Assembly: GCA_005884125.1 (NCBI GenBank)
Contig: VAXP01000117.1
Coordinates: forward strand, 19,046 to 59,385
Length of the DNA stretch: 40,340 nt
Reading direction: 5' to 3'
DNA from: Actinomycetota bacterium
GTDB taxonomy: Bacteria; Actinomycetota; Acidimicrobiia; Acidimicrobiales; AC-35
The translations under genes were made by a program, and so were the position numbers. Below the pieces are notes generated by a model. That model made no database searches and had not been told where the DNA came from. It saw only the letters and a list, made by a program, of their open reading frames with translations. Positions 25,084-34,216 of this stretch are shown here, in pieces (the stretch's first letter is position 1; each line of letters begins with the position of its first letter).

Positions 25084-26865
25084 GTGGTGAGCGAGCCCGA
25101 TCAGACGGGCGCGGAGACCGGCTACCGGTCGCTGTACCGCCGCTACCGGCCCCAGCGCTTCGCCGAGGTGAGGGGGCAGGACCACGTCGTCGGTGCGCTC
25201 CGCAACGCCGTGCGGGAGGGGCGGGTCGGGCACGCCTACCTGTTCAGCGGTCCCCGGGGCACCGGGAAGACCTCCACGGCCCGCATCCTGGCCAAGGTGC
25301 TCAACTGCGCCGAGCCCCGGGACGGCGAACCCTGCTGCGTGTGCGCCTCGTGTGTCCAGGTCCAGGTTGGCTCCTCTCTGGACGTGGTCGAGCTCGACGC
25401 AGCGTCCAACAACGGCGTGGAGGCCATGCGGGACCTGGTGGCCCGGGCCTCGCTCGGCACTCCCGGCCGGTGGAAGGTCTACATCGTCGACGAGGTCCAC
25501 ATGCTGTCCACCGCCGCGTCGAACGCCCTGCTCAAGACCCTCGAAGAGCCACCGGGCCACGTCGTGTTCGTGCTGGCCACCACCGACCCGCAGAAGGTCG
25601 TTCCCACCATCCGCAGTCGCACACAGCATTTCGAGTTCCGGCTGCTGGCCGCCGACGTCCTCGGCGAGCTCGTGCACGAGATCAGCGCCAACGCAGGCCT
25701 CGAGCTGGCCGAGGAGGCCCTGGGGGCGGCCGTGCGCAGGGGACGCGGGTCGGCCCGTGACGCGCTGTCCGCCCTCGAGCAGGTGGCGGCGGGTGGAGAG
25801 GTCGACGACGAGGTGGCGTCGCTGCACGAGCTGGTCGGCGCCCTCGTCGAGCGGGACAGCGCCCGGGCCCTGTTGGCGGTGGCCACGGCCTGCGCCCAGG
25901 GACGCGACCCCCAGCGGTTGGCCGTCGACCTGGTGGCCCACCTGCGCAACGGCTTCCTGGCCAGATTGTCGCCCGAGGTGGTCCCGCTGCCCGACGCGGA
26001 GCGCACCGTCGCCGCGGAGGAGGCCGACGGGCTGGGGCTCGCCGCCCTGGTCCGGGCCATGGAAGTCCTGGGCCAGGCCCTGGTCGACATGCGGGAGGCG
26101 CTCGACCCTCGGGTCTGCCTGGAGGTCGCCCTGGTACGCCTGACCCGGGCCGAGGCGGACACGTCGCCCGCCGCGCTGGTCGAGCGCATCGACCGGCTGG
26201 AGCAGAGGCTGGCTACCGGCCTGGGCGGGGCCGGACCCCAGTCGGGCGGCCCTGCCGCCCCGCCTCCGCCGGTCCCGACGACCGAGCCCGGCGCGGGTCC
26301 GAAAGGGCCCCGTGCCGCCCTGGGCGCGGTCCGCAAGCAGGGGACGGGCGGCCCCGGACCGGCGCCCTCCAGCCCCCCGGAGGCCTCCGAGCCTGAGCGA
26401 CAGCACGACCAGGGGGGCGCGTCGCAGGCGTCGCCGGGCCCGCCGGCTTCGACCCGTGCGCCTGCGGGTACCGGTGCCCTGCCCACGCGGGACGAGCTGA
26501 CGGTGGCCTGGGGCGATCACGTGTACCCCTCGCTGGCGGGTCCGGCCCGCACCAGGTTCGGCGCGGGCCGGTTCGTCAGCGCCGACGTCGACGCCGCCGT
26601 GTTCGCCCTCCCCAACGCCGTGCACCGGGACCGGTGCGAGGAGCGGCGGGCCGACGTGGAGGCTGCGTTGGCCGCCCACTTCGGCCGCCCCGTCCCCCTG
26701 CGCCTGGTGGTGGAGGAGCAGGCCTTGCCCGGGTTTGGCGCCCCCGAGGTCCCCGAGGCCAGGGACGAGGACGTCGACCTCGATGGGCTGCAGGACGCAC
26801 CTGCGGCGATAACGTCGGCCGCCGAACGGGTCAAGCAGGCCTTCCCCGGGGCCCAGGAGGTCTGA
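25084..26865 (+). CDS. dnaX: DNA polymerase III subunit gamma/tau
   Basis: A 593-residue clamp-loader ATPase. It opens LYRRYRPQRFAEVRGQDHVV, has Walker A GPRGTGKT (residues 56-63), a zinc module C75, C84, C87, C90, and Walker B YIVDEVHML. The sensor 1 region is VFVLATTDPQKV and the arginine finger is in TIRSRTQHFEF. Domain III follows, then a Pro/Gly-rich linker (about 385-465) and a short tau-like tail. GTG 25084 is followed by a second GTG at 25087, either of which could start. It is followed without a gap by ebfC and then recR. Confidence 0.96.
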   Translation: MVSEPDQTGAETGYRSLYRRYRPQRFAEVRGQDHVVGALRNAVREGRVGHAYLFSGPRGTGKTSTARILAKVLNCAEPRDGEPCCVCASCVQVQVGSSLDVVELDAASNNGVEAMRDLVARASLGTPGRWKVYIVDEVHMLSTAASNALLKTLEEPPGHVVFVLATTDPQKVVPTIRSRTQHFEFRLLAADVLGELVHEISANAGLELAEEALGAAVRRGRGSARDALSALEQVAAGGEVDDEVASLHELVGALVERDSARALLAVATACAQGRDPQRLAVDLVAHLRNGFLARLSPEVVPLPDAERTVAAEEADGLGLAALVRAMEVLGQALVDMREALDPRVCLEVALVRLTRAEADTSPAALVERIDRLEQRLATGLGGAGPQSGGPAAPPPPVPTTEPGAGPKGPRAALGAVRKQGTGGPGPAPSSPPEASEPERQHDQGGASQASPGPPASTRAPAGTGALPTRDELTVAWGDHVYPSLAGPARTRFGAGRFVSADVDAAVFALPNAVHRDRCEERRADVEAALAAHFGRPVPLRLVVEEQALPGFGAPEVPEARDEDVDLDGLQDAPAAITSAAERVKQAFPGAQEV

Positions 26866-27231
26866 GTGCCCTCGAACCAGCCCGACTTCGGCGACCTCCT
26901 CCGCCAGGCTCAGCAGATGCAGCAGCAGCTTGTCGAAGCCCAGGCAGCAGCGGCGGAGCAGCTCGTCGAGGGTCACGCCGGAGGCGGCGTGGTGAGGGTG
27001 GCGGTCACCGGCGCCATGGAGTTCCAGTCCGTGCACATCGACCCGTCCGCGGTCGATCCCGCTGACGTCGAGATGCTGGAGGACCTGGTCTTGGCCGCCT
27101 TGCACGACGCCGTGGCGCGGGTGCAGGAGCTCAACCAGGAGGCGCTGGGCGGGTTCGGCAACACCCTTGGCGCGCTGGGCGGCGACCCTGAGGCCCTGGG
27201 CGGGCTGGGCGGGCTGGTCGGCCCGGAGTGA
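26866..27231 (+). CDS. YbaB/EbfC nucleoid-associated protein
   Basis: A 121-residue DNA-binding protein. The helical N-terminus [20 protein letters not shown] precedes a short sheet, [20 protein letters not shown], then [20 protein letters not shown], the hallmark order of the YbaB/EbfC family. The C-terminus is a Gly/Leu-rich tail ([15 protein letters not shown]). It forms dimers that coat DNA and is usually found between dnaX and recR, as here. The GTG starts directly after the dnaX TGA, with GGAGG inside the dnaX end as ribosome site. Confidence 0.93.
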   Translation: MPSNQPDFGDLLRQAQQMQQQLVEAQAAAAEQLVEGHAGGGVVRVAVTGAMEFQSVHIDPSAVDPADVEMLEDLVLAALHDAVARVQELNQEALGGFGNTLGALGGDPEALGGLGGLVGPE

Positions 27232-27262
27232 CGCCCGGCCCTGGCGGACCCGGACCTCGCTG

Positions 27263-27862
27263 ATGTACGCCGCCCCCGTCCAAGAGCTGATCGACGAGCT
27301 GGGCCGCCTCCCGGGCATCGGTCCCAAGTCGGCGCAGCGCATCGCCTTCCACCTCCTCAAGCTGTCGCCCGAGGACGCCCTGCGACTGGCTGCGGCCATC
27401 TCGGCCGTGAAGGAGCGCATCCGTTTCTGCACCCGCTGCTTCAATGTGTCTGAAGGGGAGCTGTGCGAGCTGTGCACCGACAGCAGGCGCGATCCCACCT
27501 TGGTCTGCGTGGTCGAGGAACCTCGCGACATCGTGGCCGTGGAGAAGACCCAGGAATTCCGGGGGCAGTACCACGTCCTCCAGGGCGCCATCAGCCCCAT
27601 CGAGGGCATAGGTCCCGACCAGCTGCGCGTTCGTGAGCTGCTGTCGAGGATCGAGACCGAGGGCGTGGCCGAGGTGATCCTCTGCACCAACCCCAACCTG
27701 GAGGGCGAGGCCACCGCCATGTACCTGGCCCGCCTCCTGAAGCCCCTGGGCCTGCGGGTGACCCGCATCGCCAGCGGTCTACCCGTGGGGGGGGACCTGG
27801 AGTACGCCGACGAGCTCACGCTGGGCCGGGCCCTGGAGGGCCGCCGAGAGGTGGAGGCCTGA
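27263..27862 (+). CDS. recR: Recombination protein RecR
   Basis: A 199-residue protein. The N-terminal helix-hairpin-helix is [19 protein letters not shown], followed by the zinc finger C56-x2-C59...C68-x2-C71 and a Toprim domain starting [14 protein letters not shown]. The last part has the Walker B-like [20 protein letters not shown]. RecR works with RecO to load RecA at gaps. The start at ATG 27263 is chosen because [20 protein letters not shown] is the usual RecR beginning. A hairpin follows the stop at 27873-27895. Confidence 0.96.
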   Translation: MYAAPVQELIDELGRLPGIGPKSAQRIAFHLLKLSPEDALRLAAAISAVKERIRFCTRCFNVSEGELCELCTDSRRDPTLVCVVEEPRDIVAVEKTQEFRGQYHVLQGAISPIEGIGPDQLRVRELLSRIETEGVAEVILCTNPNLEGEATAMYLARLLKPLGLRVTRIASGLPVGGDLEYADELTLGRALEGRREVEA

Positions 27863-27872
27863 GGCCCTCGGT

Positions 27873-27895
27873 CCCGGCCGGGGTGAGCGGCCGGG
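27873..27895. terminator. Hairpin between convergent recR and thiolase genes
   Basis: CCCGGCCG (27873-27880) and CGGCCGGG (27888-27895) form an 8-base stem with a 7-base loop, 10 bases after the recR stop and 7 bases beyond the thiolase stop on the other strand. No U-run. Symmetric, so it could serve both directions. Confidence 0.55.
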
Positions 27896-27902
27896 GGTTG
27901 CT

Positions 27903-29087
27903 TCAGGCCAGCGAGCGCAGGAGCAGGGCGTCGCCCTGGCCGCCGCCGCCGCACAGGGCGGCCACGCCCAGCCCCCCGCCCCGCCGGCGCAGCTCCAGCA
28001 GGAGCGTGAGGGCCAGGCGGGTGCCCGACATCCCGATGGGATGGCCCAGGGAGATGGCGCCGCCGTTGACGTTGGTGACGTCGTCGCCTATGCCCAGGTC
28101 GTCCATGGACGCCAGTCCCACGGCGGCGAAGGCCTCGTTGAACTCGAACAGGGAGACCTCGCCCACGCTTTTGCCCACCTTCTCCAGCGCCTTGCGGGTG
28201 GCCCGGGAGGGCTGGGTGAGCAGGGAGGCGTCGGGACCGGCGACCTGGCCGTAGCTGACGAACTCCCCCAGGGGCGTGACGCCCAGCTGGTCGGCCCTGG
28301 CGCGCGACATCACCACGACCGCGGCCCCGCCGTCGGAGATCTGGCTGGCGTTGCCCGCGGTGATCGTGCCGTCGGCCTCGAAGGCGGGCTTGAGCTTGGC
28401 CAGGTTGTCGACCGTCGTGCCCGGACGGACGCCCTCGTCGGTGTCGACCAGGATGGGGTCGCCCCGGCGCTGGGGCACTTCGACGGACACGATCTCGTCG
28501 GCCAGGCGCCCCTCCTTCTGGGCCGCGGACGCCCGCTCGTGGGAGGCGGCGGCGAAGGCGTCCTGGCGATCCCGGGCCACGGTCTTGGCCTTGAGGTAGC
28601 GCTCGGTGCCTGCGCCCATGGCGCAGACGTCGAAGGCGCAGAACAACCCGTCGTACATCATGGAATCGACGATCGTCTTGTCGCCCATGCGCAGGCCGGC
28701 CCTGGCCTCGGGCAGCAGGTAGGGGGCGTTGGTCATGGACTCCTGACCGCCGGCCACGACGATGTCGGCGTCGCCCGCCGCGATCATCTGGTCGGCCAGG
28801 TAGATGGAGTTGAGACCGGAGAGGCACACCTTGTTGACGGTGGTGGCCGGGGTGGTCATGGGGATGGCGGCCTTCACCGCGGCCTGGCGGGCGGGGATCT
28901 GTCCCGCGCCGGCCTGCAGCACCTGGCCCATGAGGACGTAGTCGACCTGGTCGGGCGCCACTCCGGCCCGCTCCAAGGCGGCCTTGATGGCGATCCCCCC
29001 CAGCTCGGCCCCACTGAAGCCGGCCAGCGCCCCCGAGAGCTTCCCGATCGGGGTACGGGCCCCCGCCACGATGACCGAACCAGGCAT
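27903..29087 (-). CDS. Acetyl-CoA C-acetyltransferase (thiolase)
   Basis: A 394-residue degradative/biosynthetic-type thiolase. The nucleophile is C88 in VNKVCLSGLNS, and the second pair is H349 in GGAISLGHPIGMSG and C379 in ALCGGGGQG. FNEAFAAV and the DGGAAVVV motif are also typical. It joins two acetyl-CoA to acetoacetyl-CoA, the entry to the ethylmalonyl-CoA pathway or to polyhydroxybutyrate. The start at ATG 29087 has GGAGG upstream, and TAGACT (29123-29118) is a likely -10. It is divergent from ccr across 108 bases, so both may be co-regulated. Confidence 0.94.
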   Translation of the reverse strand: MPGSVIVAGARTPIGKLSGALAGFSGAELGGIAIKAALERAGVAPDQVDYVLMGQVLQAGAGQIPARQAAVKAAIPMTTPATTVNKVCLSGLNSIYLADQMIAAGDADIVVAGGQESMTNAPYLLPEARAGLRMGDKTIVDSMMYDGLFCAFDVCAMGAGTERYLKAKTVARDRQDAFAAASHERASAAQKEGRLADEIVSVEVPQRRGDPILVDTDEGVRPGTTVDNLAKLKPAFEADGTITAGNASQISDGGAAVVVMSRARADQLGVTPLGEFVSYGQVAGPDASLLTQPSRATRKALEKVGKSVGEVSLFEFNEAFAAVGLASMDDLGIGDDVTNVNGGAISLGHPIGMSGTRLALTLLLELRRRGGGLGVAALCGGGGQGDALLLRSLA

Positions 29088-29182
29088 GCGCCACCTCCAG
29101 ACAGGACGAGTCCACCAAGTCTATGAAGGGCGGCGCCGCGGTGGCCAAAGGTGCCAGGGTGGAGCCGCCGCCGGGCCACGGG

Positions 29183-29188
29183 TAGTTT
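29183..29188 (+). promoter_or_regulatory. -10 box of the ccr gene
   Basis: TAGTTT lies 7 bases before the ATG at 29196 with no Shine-Dalgarno between them, implying a leaderless message. A weak -35, TGGAGC (29160-29165), is 17 bases upstream. This is the same pattern as at furA, the GNAT gene and pccB. Confidence 0.45.
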
Positions 29189-29195
29189 GCCGAGC

Positions 29196-30536
29196 ATGCG
29201 AGCTTTTCTCGAGGCCATCGAGGCACGGGCACCCGGCGAGGAGCTGGCCGCCATCCCCTTGCCCGACACCTACCGGGCCGCGGTGGTGCTCAAGGACGAG
29301 GTGGGCATGTTCGAGGGCCGGCCCTCGGAGCAGAAGGATCCTCGCCAGTCGCTCCACGTCCAGGAGGTCCCCGTCCCCGAGCTCGCCCCGGACGAGGCCT
29401 ACGTGGCCGTGATGGCCAGCGCCATCAACTTCAACACGGTCTGGACCTCCATCTTCGAGCCCCTGCCCACGTTCGGGTTCCTGGAGAGGCTGGGCAAGGA
29501 GAGCCGCTGGGGTGCCCGCCACAACCTGCCCCACCACGTGGTCGGTTCGGACGCCTCGGGCGTTGTCGTCCGCGTGGGCTCGGCCGTTCGCAACTGGAAG
29601 CCCGGCGACCGGGTCGTCATCCACTGCAACTACGTCGACGACCAGGACCCCTCGGCCCACGACGACGCCATGCTGGCTGCCAACCAGCGCATCTGGGGTT
29701 TCGAGTCCAACTTCGGCGGCCTGGCCGACCTCACCGTGGTGAAGGCCAACCAGATCATGCCCAAGCCCGCCCACCTGAGCTGGGAGGAGGCGGCGTGCAA
29801 CGCCCTGTGCAACTCCACCTCCTATCGCATGCTGGTGGGGCGCAACGGCGCCCGCATGAAGCAGGGTGACACCGTGCTGGTGTGGGGAGCGACGGGAGGG
29901 CTGGGCGGCTACGCGGTGCAGTACGTGCTCAACGGCGGGGGGATCCCCGTCGGCGTGGTGAGCTCGCCCGAGAAGGTCAAGCTGCTGGAGGACCTCGGCT
30001 GCGAGGCGGTGATCGACCGCAAGGCGGCCGGCTACCGCTTCTGGAGCGATGAGCACACCCAGGACGAGCGCGAGTGGCGCCGCCTGGGCAAGGACATCCG
30101 CAGCCTGGTCGGGGAGGACCCCGGCATCGTGTTCGAGCATCCCGGCCGCCAGACCATGGGGGCCTCGGTCTTCGTCTGCGCCCGGGGCGGGACGGTCGTC
30201 ACGTGCGCGGCGACCTCGGGCTACATGATCGAGTACGACAACCGCCATCTGTGGATGAAGCTGAAGACCATCAAGGCCAGCCACTTCGCCAACTACAGGG
30301 AGGCGTGGGAGGCCAACGCCCTCATCGCCCGGGGGATGATCCAGCCCATCCTGTCGGCGGTGTACCCGCTCGAGCAGACCGGTGAGGCCGCCTACCAGGT
30401 CCACCACAACCTGCACGAGGGCAAGATCGGCGTGCTCTGCCTGGCTCCCCGCGAGGGTCTGGGCATAGACGACCCCGAGCTGCGGGCCAAGGTGGGCGAG
30501 GACCGCATAACCCTGTTCCGCCGCCACGGCGCATGA
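29196..30536 (+). CDS. ccr: Crotonyl-CoA carboxylase/reductase
   Basis: A 446-residue medium-chain-dehydrogenase-family enzyme that reduces crotonyl-CoA with NADPH while fixing CO2, giving ethylmalonyl-CoA. The CO2-pocket residues described for the Kitasatospora enzyme (N81, F170, E171, H365) have counterparts: N80 in SAINFNTVW, F169-E170 in IWGFESNFGG and H363 in ASHFANY. The NADPH-binding loop is WGATGGLGGYAVQYV. Keeping all four supports true carboxylation instead of plain reduction. ATG 29196 gives the usual family N-terminus. The stop overlaps the epimerase ATG (ATGA). Confidence 0.95.
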   Translation: MRAFLEAIEARAPGEELAAIPLPDTYRAAVVLKDEVGMFEGRPSEQKDPRQSLHVQEVPVPELAPDEAYVAVMASAINFNTVWTSIFEPLPTFGFLERLGKESRWGARHNLPHHVVGSDASGVVVRVGSAVRNWKPGDRVVIHCNYVDDQDPSAHDDAMLAANQRIWGFESNFGGLADLTVVKANQIMPKPAHLSWEEAACNALCNSTSYRMLVGRNGARMKQGDTVLVWGATGGLGGYAVQYVLNGGGIPVGVVSSPEKVKLLEDLGCEAVIDRKAAGYRFWSDEHTQDEREWRRLGKDIRSLVGEDPGIVFEHPGRQTMGASVFVCARGGTVVTCAATSGYMIEYDNRHLWMKLKTIKASHFANYREAWEANALIARGMIQPILSAVYPLEQTGEAAYQVHHNLHEGKIGVLCLAPREGLGIDDPELRAKVGEDRITLFRRHGA

Positions 30537-30937
30537 GCGCTCTCACCGAGCTCGACCACGTCGGCATAGCCGTGCACGACCTCGAGGCGGCGGTGAGCTG
30601 GTATGCGGAGATGTTCGGGGCCACCGTCGCCCACCGCGAGCGCATCGAGTCCGACGGTGTGGACGAGGCCCTCATCAAGGTGGCCGACTCCTACATCCAG
30701 CTCCTGGCGCCCTACACGGACTCCTCCCCGCTGGCCAAGTTCCTGGAGAGGCGGGGAGAGGGCATCCACCATGTGGGCTACCGCGTCGAGGACTGCGACG
30801 CGGCCCTGGAGGACGTGAAGGCCAAGGGGGCCCGGGTGGTCGACGAGCATCCCCGCACCGGGAGCCGGGGCACGACCGTCGCCTTCCTCCACCCCAAGTC
30901 GGCCTTCGGGACCCTCATCGAGCTCGTCCAGGAGTAG
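30533..30937 (+). CDS. Ethylmalonyl-CoA/methylmalonyl-CoA epimerase
   Basis: A 134-residue protein of the vicinal-oxygen-chelate fold. Metal ligands are H9 (LDHVGIAV), Q56 (YIQLL), H80 in GIHHVGYRV and E130 (LIELVQ). The enzyme interconverts the 2R and 2S forms of ethylmalonyl- and methylmalonyl-CoA so that the B12 mutases can use them. It overlaps ccr by four bases, an arrangement that points to ethylmalonyl-CoA as one of its substrates. Length is normal for the family. Confidence 0.93.
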   Translation: MSALTELDHVGIAVHDLEAAVSWYAEMFGATVAHRERIESDGVDEALIKVADSYIQLLAPYTDSSPLAKFLERRGEGIHHVGYRVEDCDAALEDVKAKGARVVDEHPRTGSRGTTVAFLHPKSAFGTLIELVQE

Positions 30938-30954
30938 GCGCGGGTCGGGCGCCG

Positions 30955-31884
30955 GTGAAGGTCCATCTGGTCGACGGCACCTTCGAGCTCTTCCGCCACC
31001 ACTTCGGCCGGCCCGGCCACGTGACGGCCGAGGGCCGGGAGGTGGCCGCCACCAGGGGCGTGCTCACCTCGCTGCTGGGGATGCTGTCGTCCGGCGCCAC
31101 CCACCTGGGCGTGGCCACCGACCACGTGGTCGAGTCGTTCCGCAACGGGCTGTGGCCCGGCTACAAGACGAGCGAGGGCATGCCCCCCGAGCTCCTCCAG
31201 CAGTTCCCCTTGCTGGAGGAGGCGGTGGCCGCCCTGGGGCTCGTGGTGTGGCCCATGGTCGAGCTGGAGGCGGATGACGCCATGGCCTCGGCCGCGGCCG
31301 TGGCCGCCGAGGACCCCGAGGTGGAGCAGGTGCTCATCTGCACCCCGGACAAGGACCTGGCCCAGGCCGTTCGGGGCAGGCGCGTCGTGCAGCTCGACCG
31401 GCGCCGCCCGCCCTCGGCCCGGGGCGACCCCGACCGCCGCGGGTCGCAAGCGTCGGCCGGGACCGTGGTGGACGAGGCCGGCGTCGTCGCCCGCTTCGGG
31501 GTCCCGCCCGAGTCGATCCCCGACTGGCTGGCCCTGGTCGGCGACTCGGCCGACGGCTACCCGGGCCTGCCCGGCTGGGGGCCGCGCTCGGCCAGCGGGG
31601 TGCTGGCCAAGTACGGGCACCTGGAGGCCATCCCCGACCAGCCCTGGCGCTGGGACGTGGACGTCAGGGGGGCGACCTCGCTGGCCGCCACCCTGGTGGC
31701 CCAGCGGGACATGGCCCTTCTCTTCCGGGACCTGGCCACCCTGCGCATCGACCGCTCCCTGTTGGGCGGGGTGGGCGAGCTCCGCTGGCGGGGGCCTGCT
31801 CCCGAGCTGGCCGAGCTGTGCCGGCGCATCGACGCCACGCCCCTGGCCGAGCGGGCTGCCCGGCTGGCCCCCGCGCCGGGATGA
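30955..31884 (+). CDS. 5'-3' exonuclease / flap-endonuclease-like protein
   Basis: A 309-residue PIN-like nuclease. Acidic metal residues appear in HLVDGTFELFR, VELEADDAM and CTPDKDL. The helix-3-turn-helix region is GDSADGYPGLPGWGPRSASG, which grips the flap DNA. It corresponds to the 5' nuclease module of DNA polymerase I as a separate protein; no polymerase domain follows. An Arg/Pro-rich insertion (about residues 143-165) interrupts the usual core. GTG 30955 starts 18 bases after the epimerase stop, so it may be transcribed with ccr and the epimerase. Confidence 0.85.
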   Translation: MKVHLVDGTFELFRHHFGRPGHVTAEGREVAATRGVLTSLLGMLSSGATHLGVATDHVVESFRNGLWPGYKTSEGMPPELLQQFPLLEEAVAALGLVVWPMVELEADDAMASAAAVAAEDPEVEQVLICTPDKDLAQAVRGRRVVQLDRRRPPSARGDPDRRGSQASAGTVVDEAGVVARFGVPPESIPDWLALVGDSADGYPGLPGWGPRSASGVLAKYGHLEAIPDQPWRWDVDVRGATSLAATLVAQRDMALLFRDLATLRIDRSLLGGVGELRWRGPAPELAELCRRIDATPLAERAARLAPAPG

Positions 31885-31893
31885 GGACCGGGA

Positions 31894-32631
31894 TCAGCCG
31901 TTCCCCAGGGCGGGGGGAAGGGGGCGGGCCAGGGCGTCGTCCAGGAGCTCGAGGTAGCGGCTGCGGCTGACCTCCACCACCCCCAGGCTGCGCAGGTGGG
32001 GGGTGACCCACTGCACGTCGAGGAGCGAGGCTCCCCCCTCCTTCAGCATCCCGACCAGGGTCACGAGGGCCACCTTGGAGGCGTCGGTGGCCCGGTGGAA
32101 CATGCTCTCGCCCGCGAAGAGCCCCCCGATGGCGACGCCGTAGAGGCCGCCGGCCAGCTGGCCGCCGGGCCCCCGGGCCTCCACGCTGTGGGCCCAGCCC
32201 AGGTGGTGGAGGCGGACGTAGGCGTCGCGGATGTCGTCGCTGATCCATCCCCCGGCCCGACCGGGATCGGCGCAGGCGGCGACCACATCCTCGAAGGCGG
32301 TGTCGACGGTGATCTCGAAGCGGCCGCAGGCCCGGCGCAGGGAGCGGCTGACCCGGAGGCCGCCGAGGGGGAGCACGCCCCGAGGGTCGGGTGACCACCA
32401 GGCCAGCACCCGTCGGCTGCTCCCGGCGCCCACGCCGGGGGTGGGCACGTCCACGGGCATGGGGAAGGCCCCGGAGCGGTAGGCGGCGAGCAGCGTCCCC
32501 GGCTGCAGGTCGGCGCCGATGCCCACGAGGTCGCCGTCCTCCCCGTCCCCGTCGCCCCGTCCGCCCCCTCCGCTCGGCCTCATGCGGTCGGGCTGGAAGG
32601 CCCAGGGCGACGGCGGCGGCTCGATCGGCAC
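31894..32631 (-). CDS. aat: Leucyl/phenylalanyl-tRNA-protein transferase
   Basis: A 245-residue enzyme from GTG 32631 (MPIEPPPSPWAFQ), chosen because family members start this way; GTG 32646 would add five residues. It has the Aat core: GADLQPGTLLAAYRSGAFPM, WWSPDPRGVLPL, the acceptor-site region GWAHSVEARGPGGQLAGGLY, and GLFAGESMFHRATDASKVAL. Aat adds Leu or Phe to proteins with N-terminal Lys or Arg, marking them for ClpS-ClpAP/ClpC decay. It is divergent from pccB with only about 31 bases between start codons. It ends 9 bases from the convergent nuclease gene. Confidence 0.93.
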   Translation of the reverse strand: MPIEPPPSPWAFQPDRMRPSGGGGRGDGDGEDGDLVGIGADLQPGTLLAAYRSGAFPMPVDVPTPGVGAGSSRRVLAWWSPDPRGVLPLGGLRVSRSLRRACGRFEITVDTAFEDVVAACADPGRAGGWISDDIRDAYVRLHHLGWAHSVEARGPGGQLAGGLYGVAIGGLFAGESMFHRATDASKVALVTLVGMLKEGGASLLDVQWVTPHLRSLGVVEVSRSRYLELLDDALARPLPPALGNG

Positions 32632-32662
32632 TCCAAAGAGTGTCACCGGTACCGTTGCCCCT

Positions 32663-34216
32663 ATGCCTGACCATCCCATGAACGAGCGCATCGAGGAGCT
32701 GGCGGCGCGCAAGGACCAGGCCCGCAAGGCGGGCTCGCCCCGCGCCGTCCAGCGCCAGCACGACCGGGGCAAGATGACGGCGCGCGAGCGGGTCGAGTAC
32801 CTCCTTGACGAGGGCAGCTTCCAGGAGCTCGACATGCTCGGCCGCCACCGCGTGGGAGAGGCGCTGGCGGAGCGGCCCTACACAGACGGCATCATCACCG
32901 GCTTCGGCACCATAGAGGGCCGGCGGGTGTGCCTCTTCAGCCAGGACTTCACCGTCTTCGGCGGAGCGCTGGGGGAGGTCTTCGCCGAGAAGGTCCACAA
33001 GGTCATGGACCTGGCCAGCTCCCTGGGGGTCCCCATCATCGGCCTCAACGACGGCGCCGGCGCCCGAATCCAGGAGGGGGTGGTATCCCTCGCCATGTAC
33101 GGCGGCATCTTCCACCGCAACGTGCAGGCCTCGGGGGTGATCCCCCAGATCAGCGTCATCATGGGCCCCTGCGCCGGGGGCGCGGTGTACAGCCCGGCCC
33201 TCACCGACTTCGTGTTCATGGTGCAGGACACGTCCTACATGTTCATCACCGGGCCCGACGTGGTGAAGTCGGTCACGGGCGAGGACGTGACCCACGAGCA
33301 GCTGGGCGGGGCCATGACCCACGCCACCCGCTCGGGCGTGTGCACGTTCGTGGCGCCCGACGACAAGGCCGGCTTGGAGGACGTGCGCTACCTGCTCTCC
33401 TTCCTGCCGCCCAACAACCTGGAGGAGCCGCCCTGGGTGCAGCCCACCGACGACCCGGTCCGGCCCTGCCCGGGCTTGATCGACCTCATGCCCTCCAGCT
33501 CCAACCAGGCCTACGACATGCGCAGGGTGATCACCACCGTGCTCGACGACGGCGAGTTCTTCGAGTACTCGCCCCACTGGGCCGGAAGCCTGGTATGCGG
33601 GTTCGGCCGCCTCGACGGCCACGTCGTGGGCATCGTCGGCAACCAGCCCCAGATCCTGGCCGGCGTGCTCGACATCGACTCCTCCGAGAAGGGGGGCCGC
33701 TTCGTGCGCACGTGCGACGCCTTCAACATCCCCCTCGTCACCTTCGTGGACGTGCCCGGGTTCCTGCCCGGTACCGACCAGGAGTACGGGGGGATCATCC
33801 GCCACGGCGCCAAGCTGCTCTACGCCTTCTGCGAGGCCACCGTGCCCAGGATCCAGCTCATCACCCGCAAGGCCTACGGCGGCGCCTACGTGGTCATGAA
33901 CTCCAAGTCGATCGGCGCCGACCTGGCCTACGCCTGGCCCTCGGCCGAGTTCGCGGTCATGGGCGCCAGCGGCGCGGTCGAGATCCTCTACCGCCGGGAG
34001 CTGGCCGAGGCCTCCGACCCCGTGGCCCGGCGGGCCGAGCTGGTCGAGGAGTACTCGGAGCGCCACGTCAACCCCTGGGCCGCGGCCGAGCGGGGCTACG
34101 TCGACGACGTCATCGACCCGGCCGACACCCGCGCCGTGCTCGTGCGCAGCCTCCACATGCTGCGCAGCAAGCGGGAGGAGCTGCCCAAGCGCAAGCACGG
34201 GAACGTGCCCCTTTGA
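32663..34216 (+). CDS. Propionyl-CoA-type carboxylase, carboxyltransferase (beta) subunit
   Basis: A 517-residue biotin-dependent carboxyltransferase with two crotonase-fold halves. The first half has GLNDGAGARIQEGVVSLAMY and GPCAGGAVYSPALTDFVFMV; the second has VDVPGFLPGTDQEYGGIIRH and TRKAYGGAYVVMNSKSIGAD, the CoA and carboxybiotin pockets. An aspartate follows the YSPALT motif (as at Asp422-type selectivity positions, not mapped here). It fixes CO2 on propionyl-CoA (perhaps also acetyl-CoA), giving methylmalonyl-CoA. TACCGT (32650-32655) 7 bases before ATG suggests a leaderless mRNA. The epsilon-subunit gene overlaps its stop. The biotinylated alpha subunit is not in the window. Confidence 0.93.
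   Translation: MPDHPMNERIEELAARKDQARKAGSPRAVQRQHDRGKMTARERVEYLLDEGSFQELDMLGRHRVGEALAERPYTDGIITGFGTIEGRRVCLFSQDFTVFGGALGEVFAEKVHKVMDLASSLGVPIIGLNDGAGARIQEGVVSLAMYGGIFHRNVQASGVIPQISVIMGPCAGGAVYSPALTDFVFMVQDTSYMFITGPDVVKSVTGEDVTHEQLGGAMTHATRSGVCTFVAPDDKAGLEDVRYLLSFLPPNNLEEPPWVQPTDDPVRPCPGLIDLMPSSSNQAYDMRRVITTVLDDGEFFEYSPHWAGSLVCGFGRLDGHVVGIVGNQPQILAGVLDIDSSEKGGRFVRTCDAFNIPLVTFVDVPGFLPGTDQEYGGIIRHGAKLLYAFCEATVPRIQLITRKAYGGAYVVMNSKSIGADLAYAWPSAEFAVMGASGAVEILYRRELAEASDPVARRAELVEEYSERHVNPWAAAERGYVDDVIDPADTRAVLVRSLHMLRSKREELPKRKHGNVPL

Noticed and set aside
25012-29232. Minus-strand open frame of about 1400 codons
   Set aside because: It lies opposite dnaX, ebfC and recR and is out of frame with the thiolase; composition is artificial and no domain is visible.
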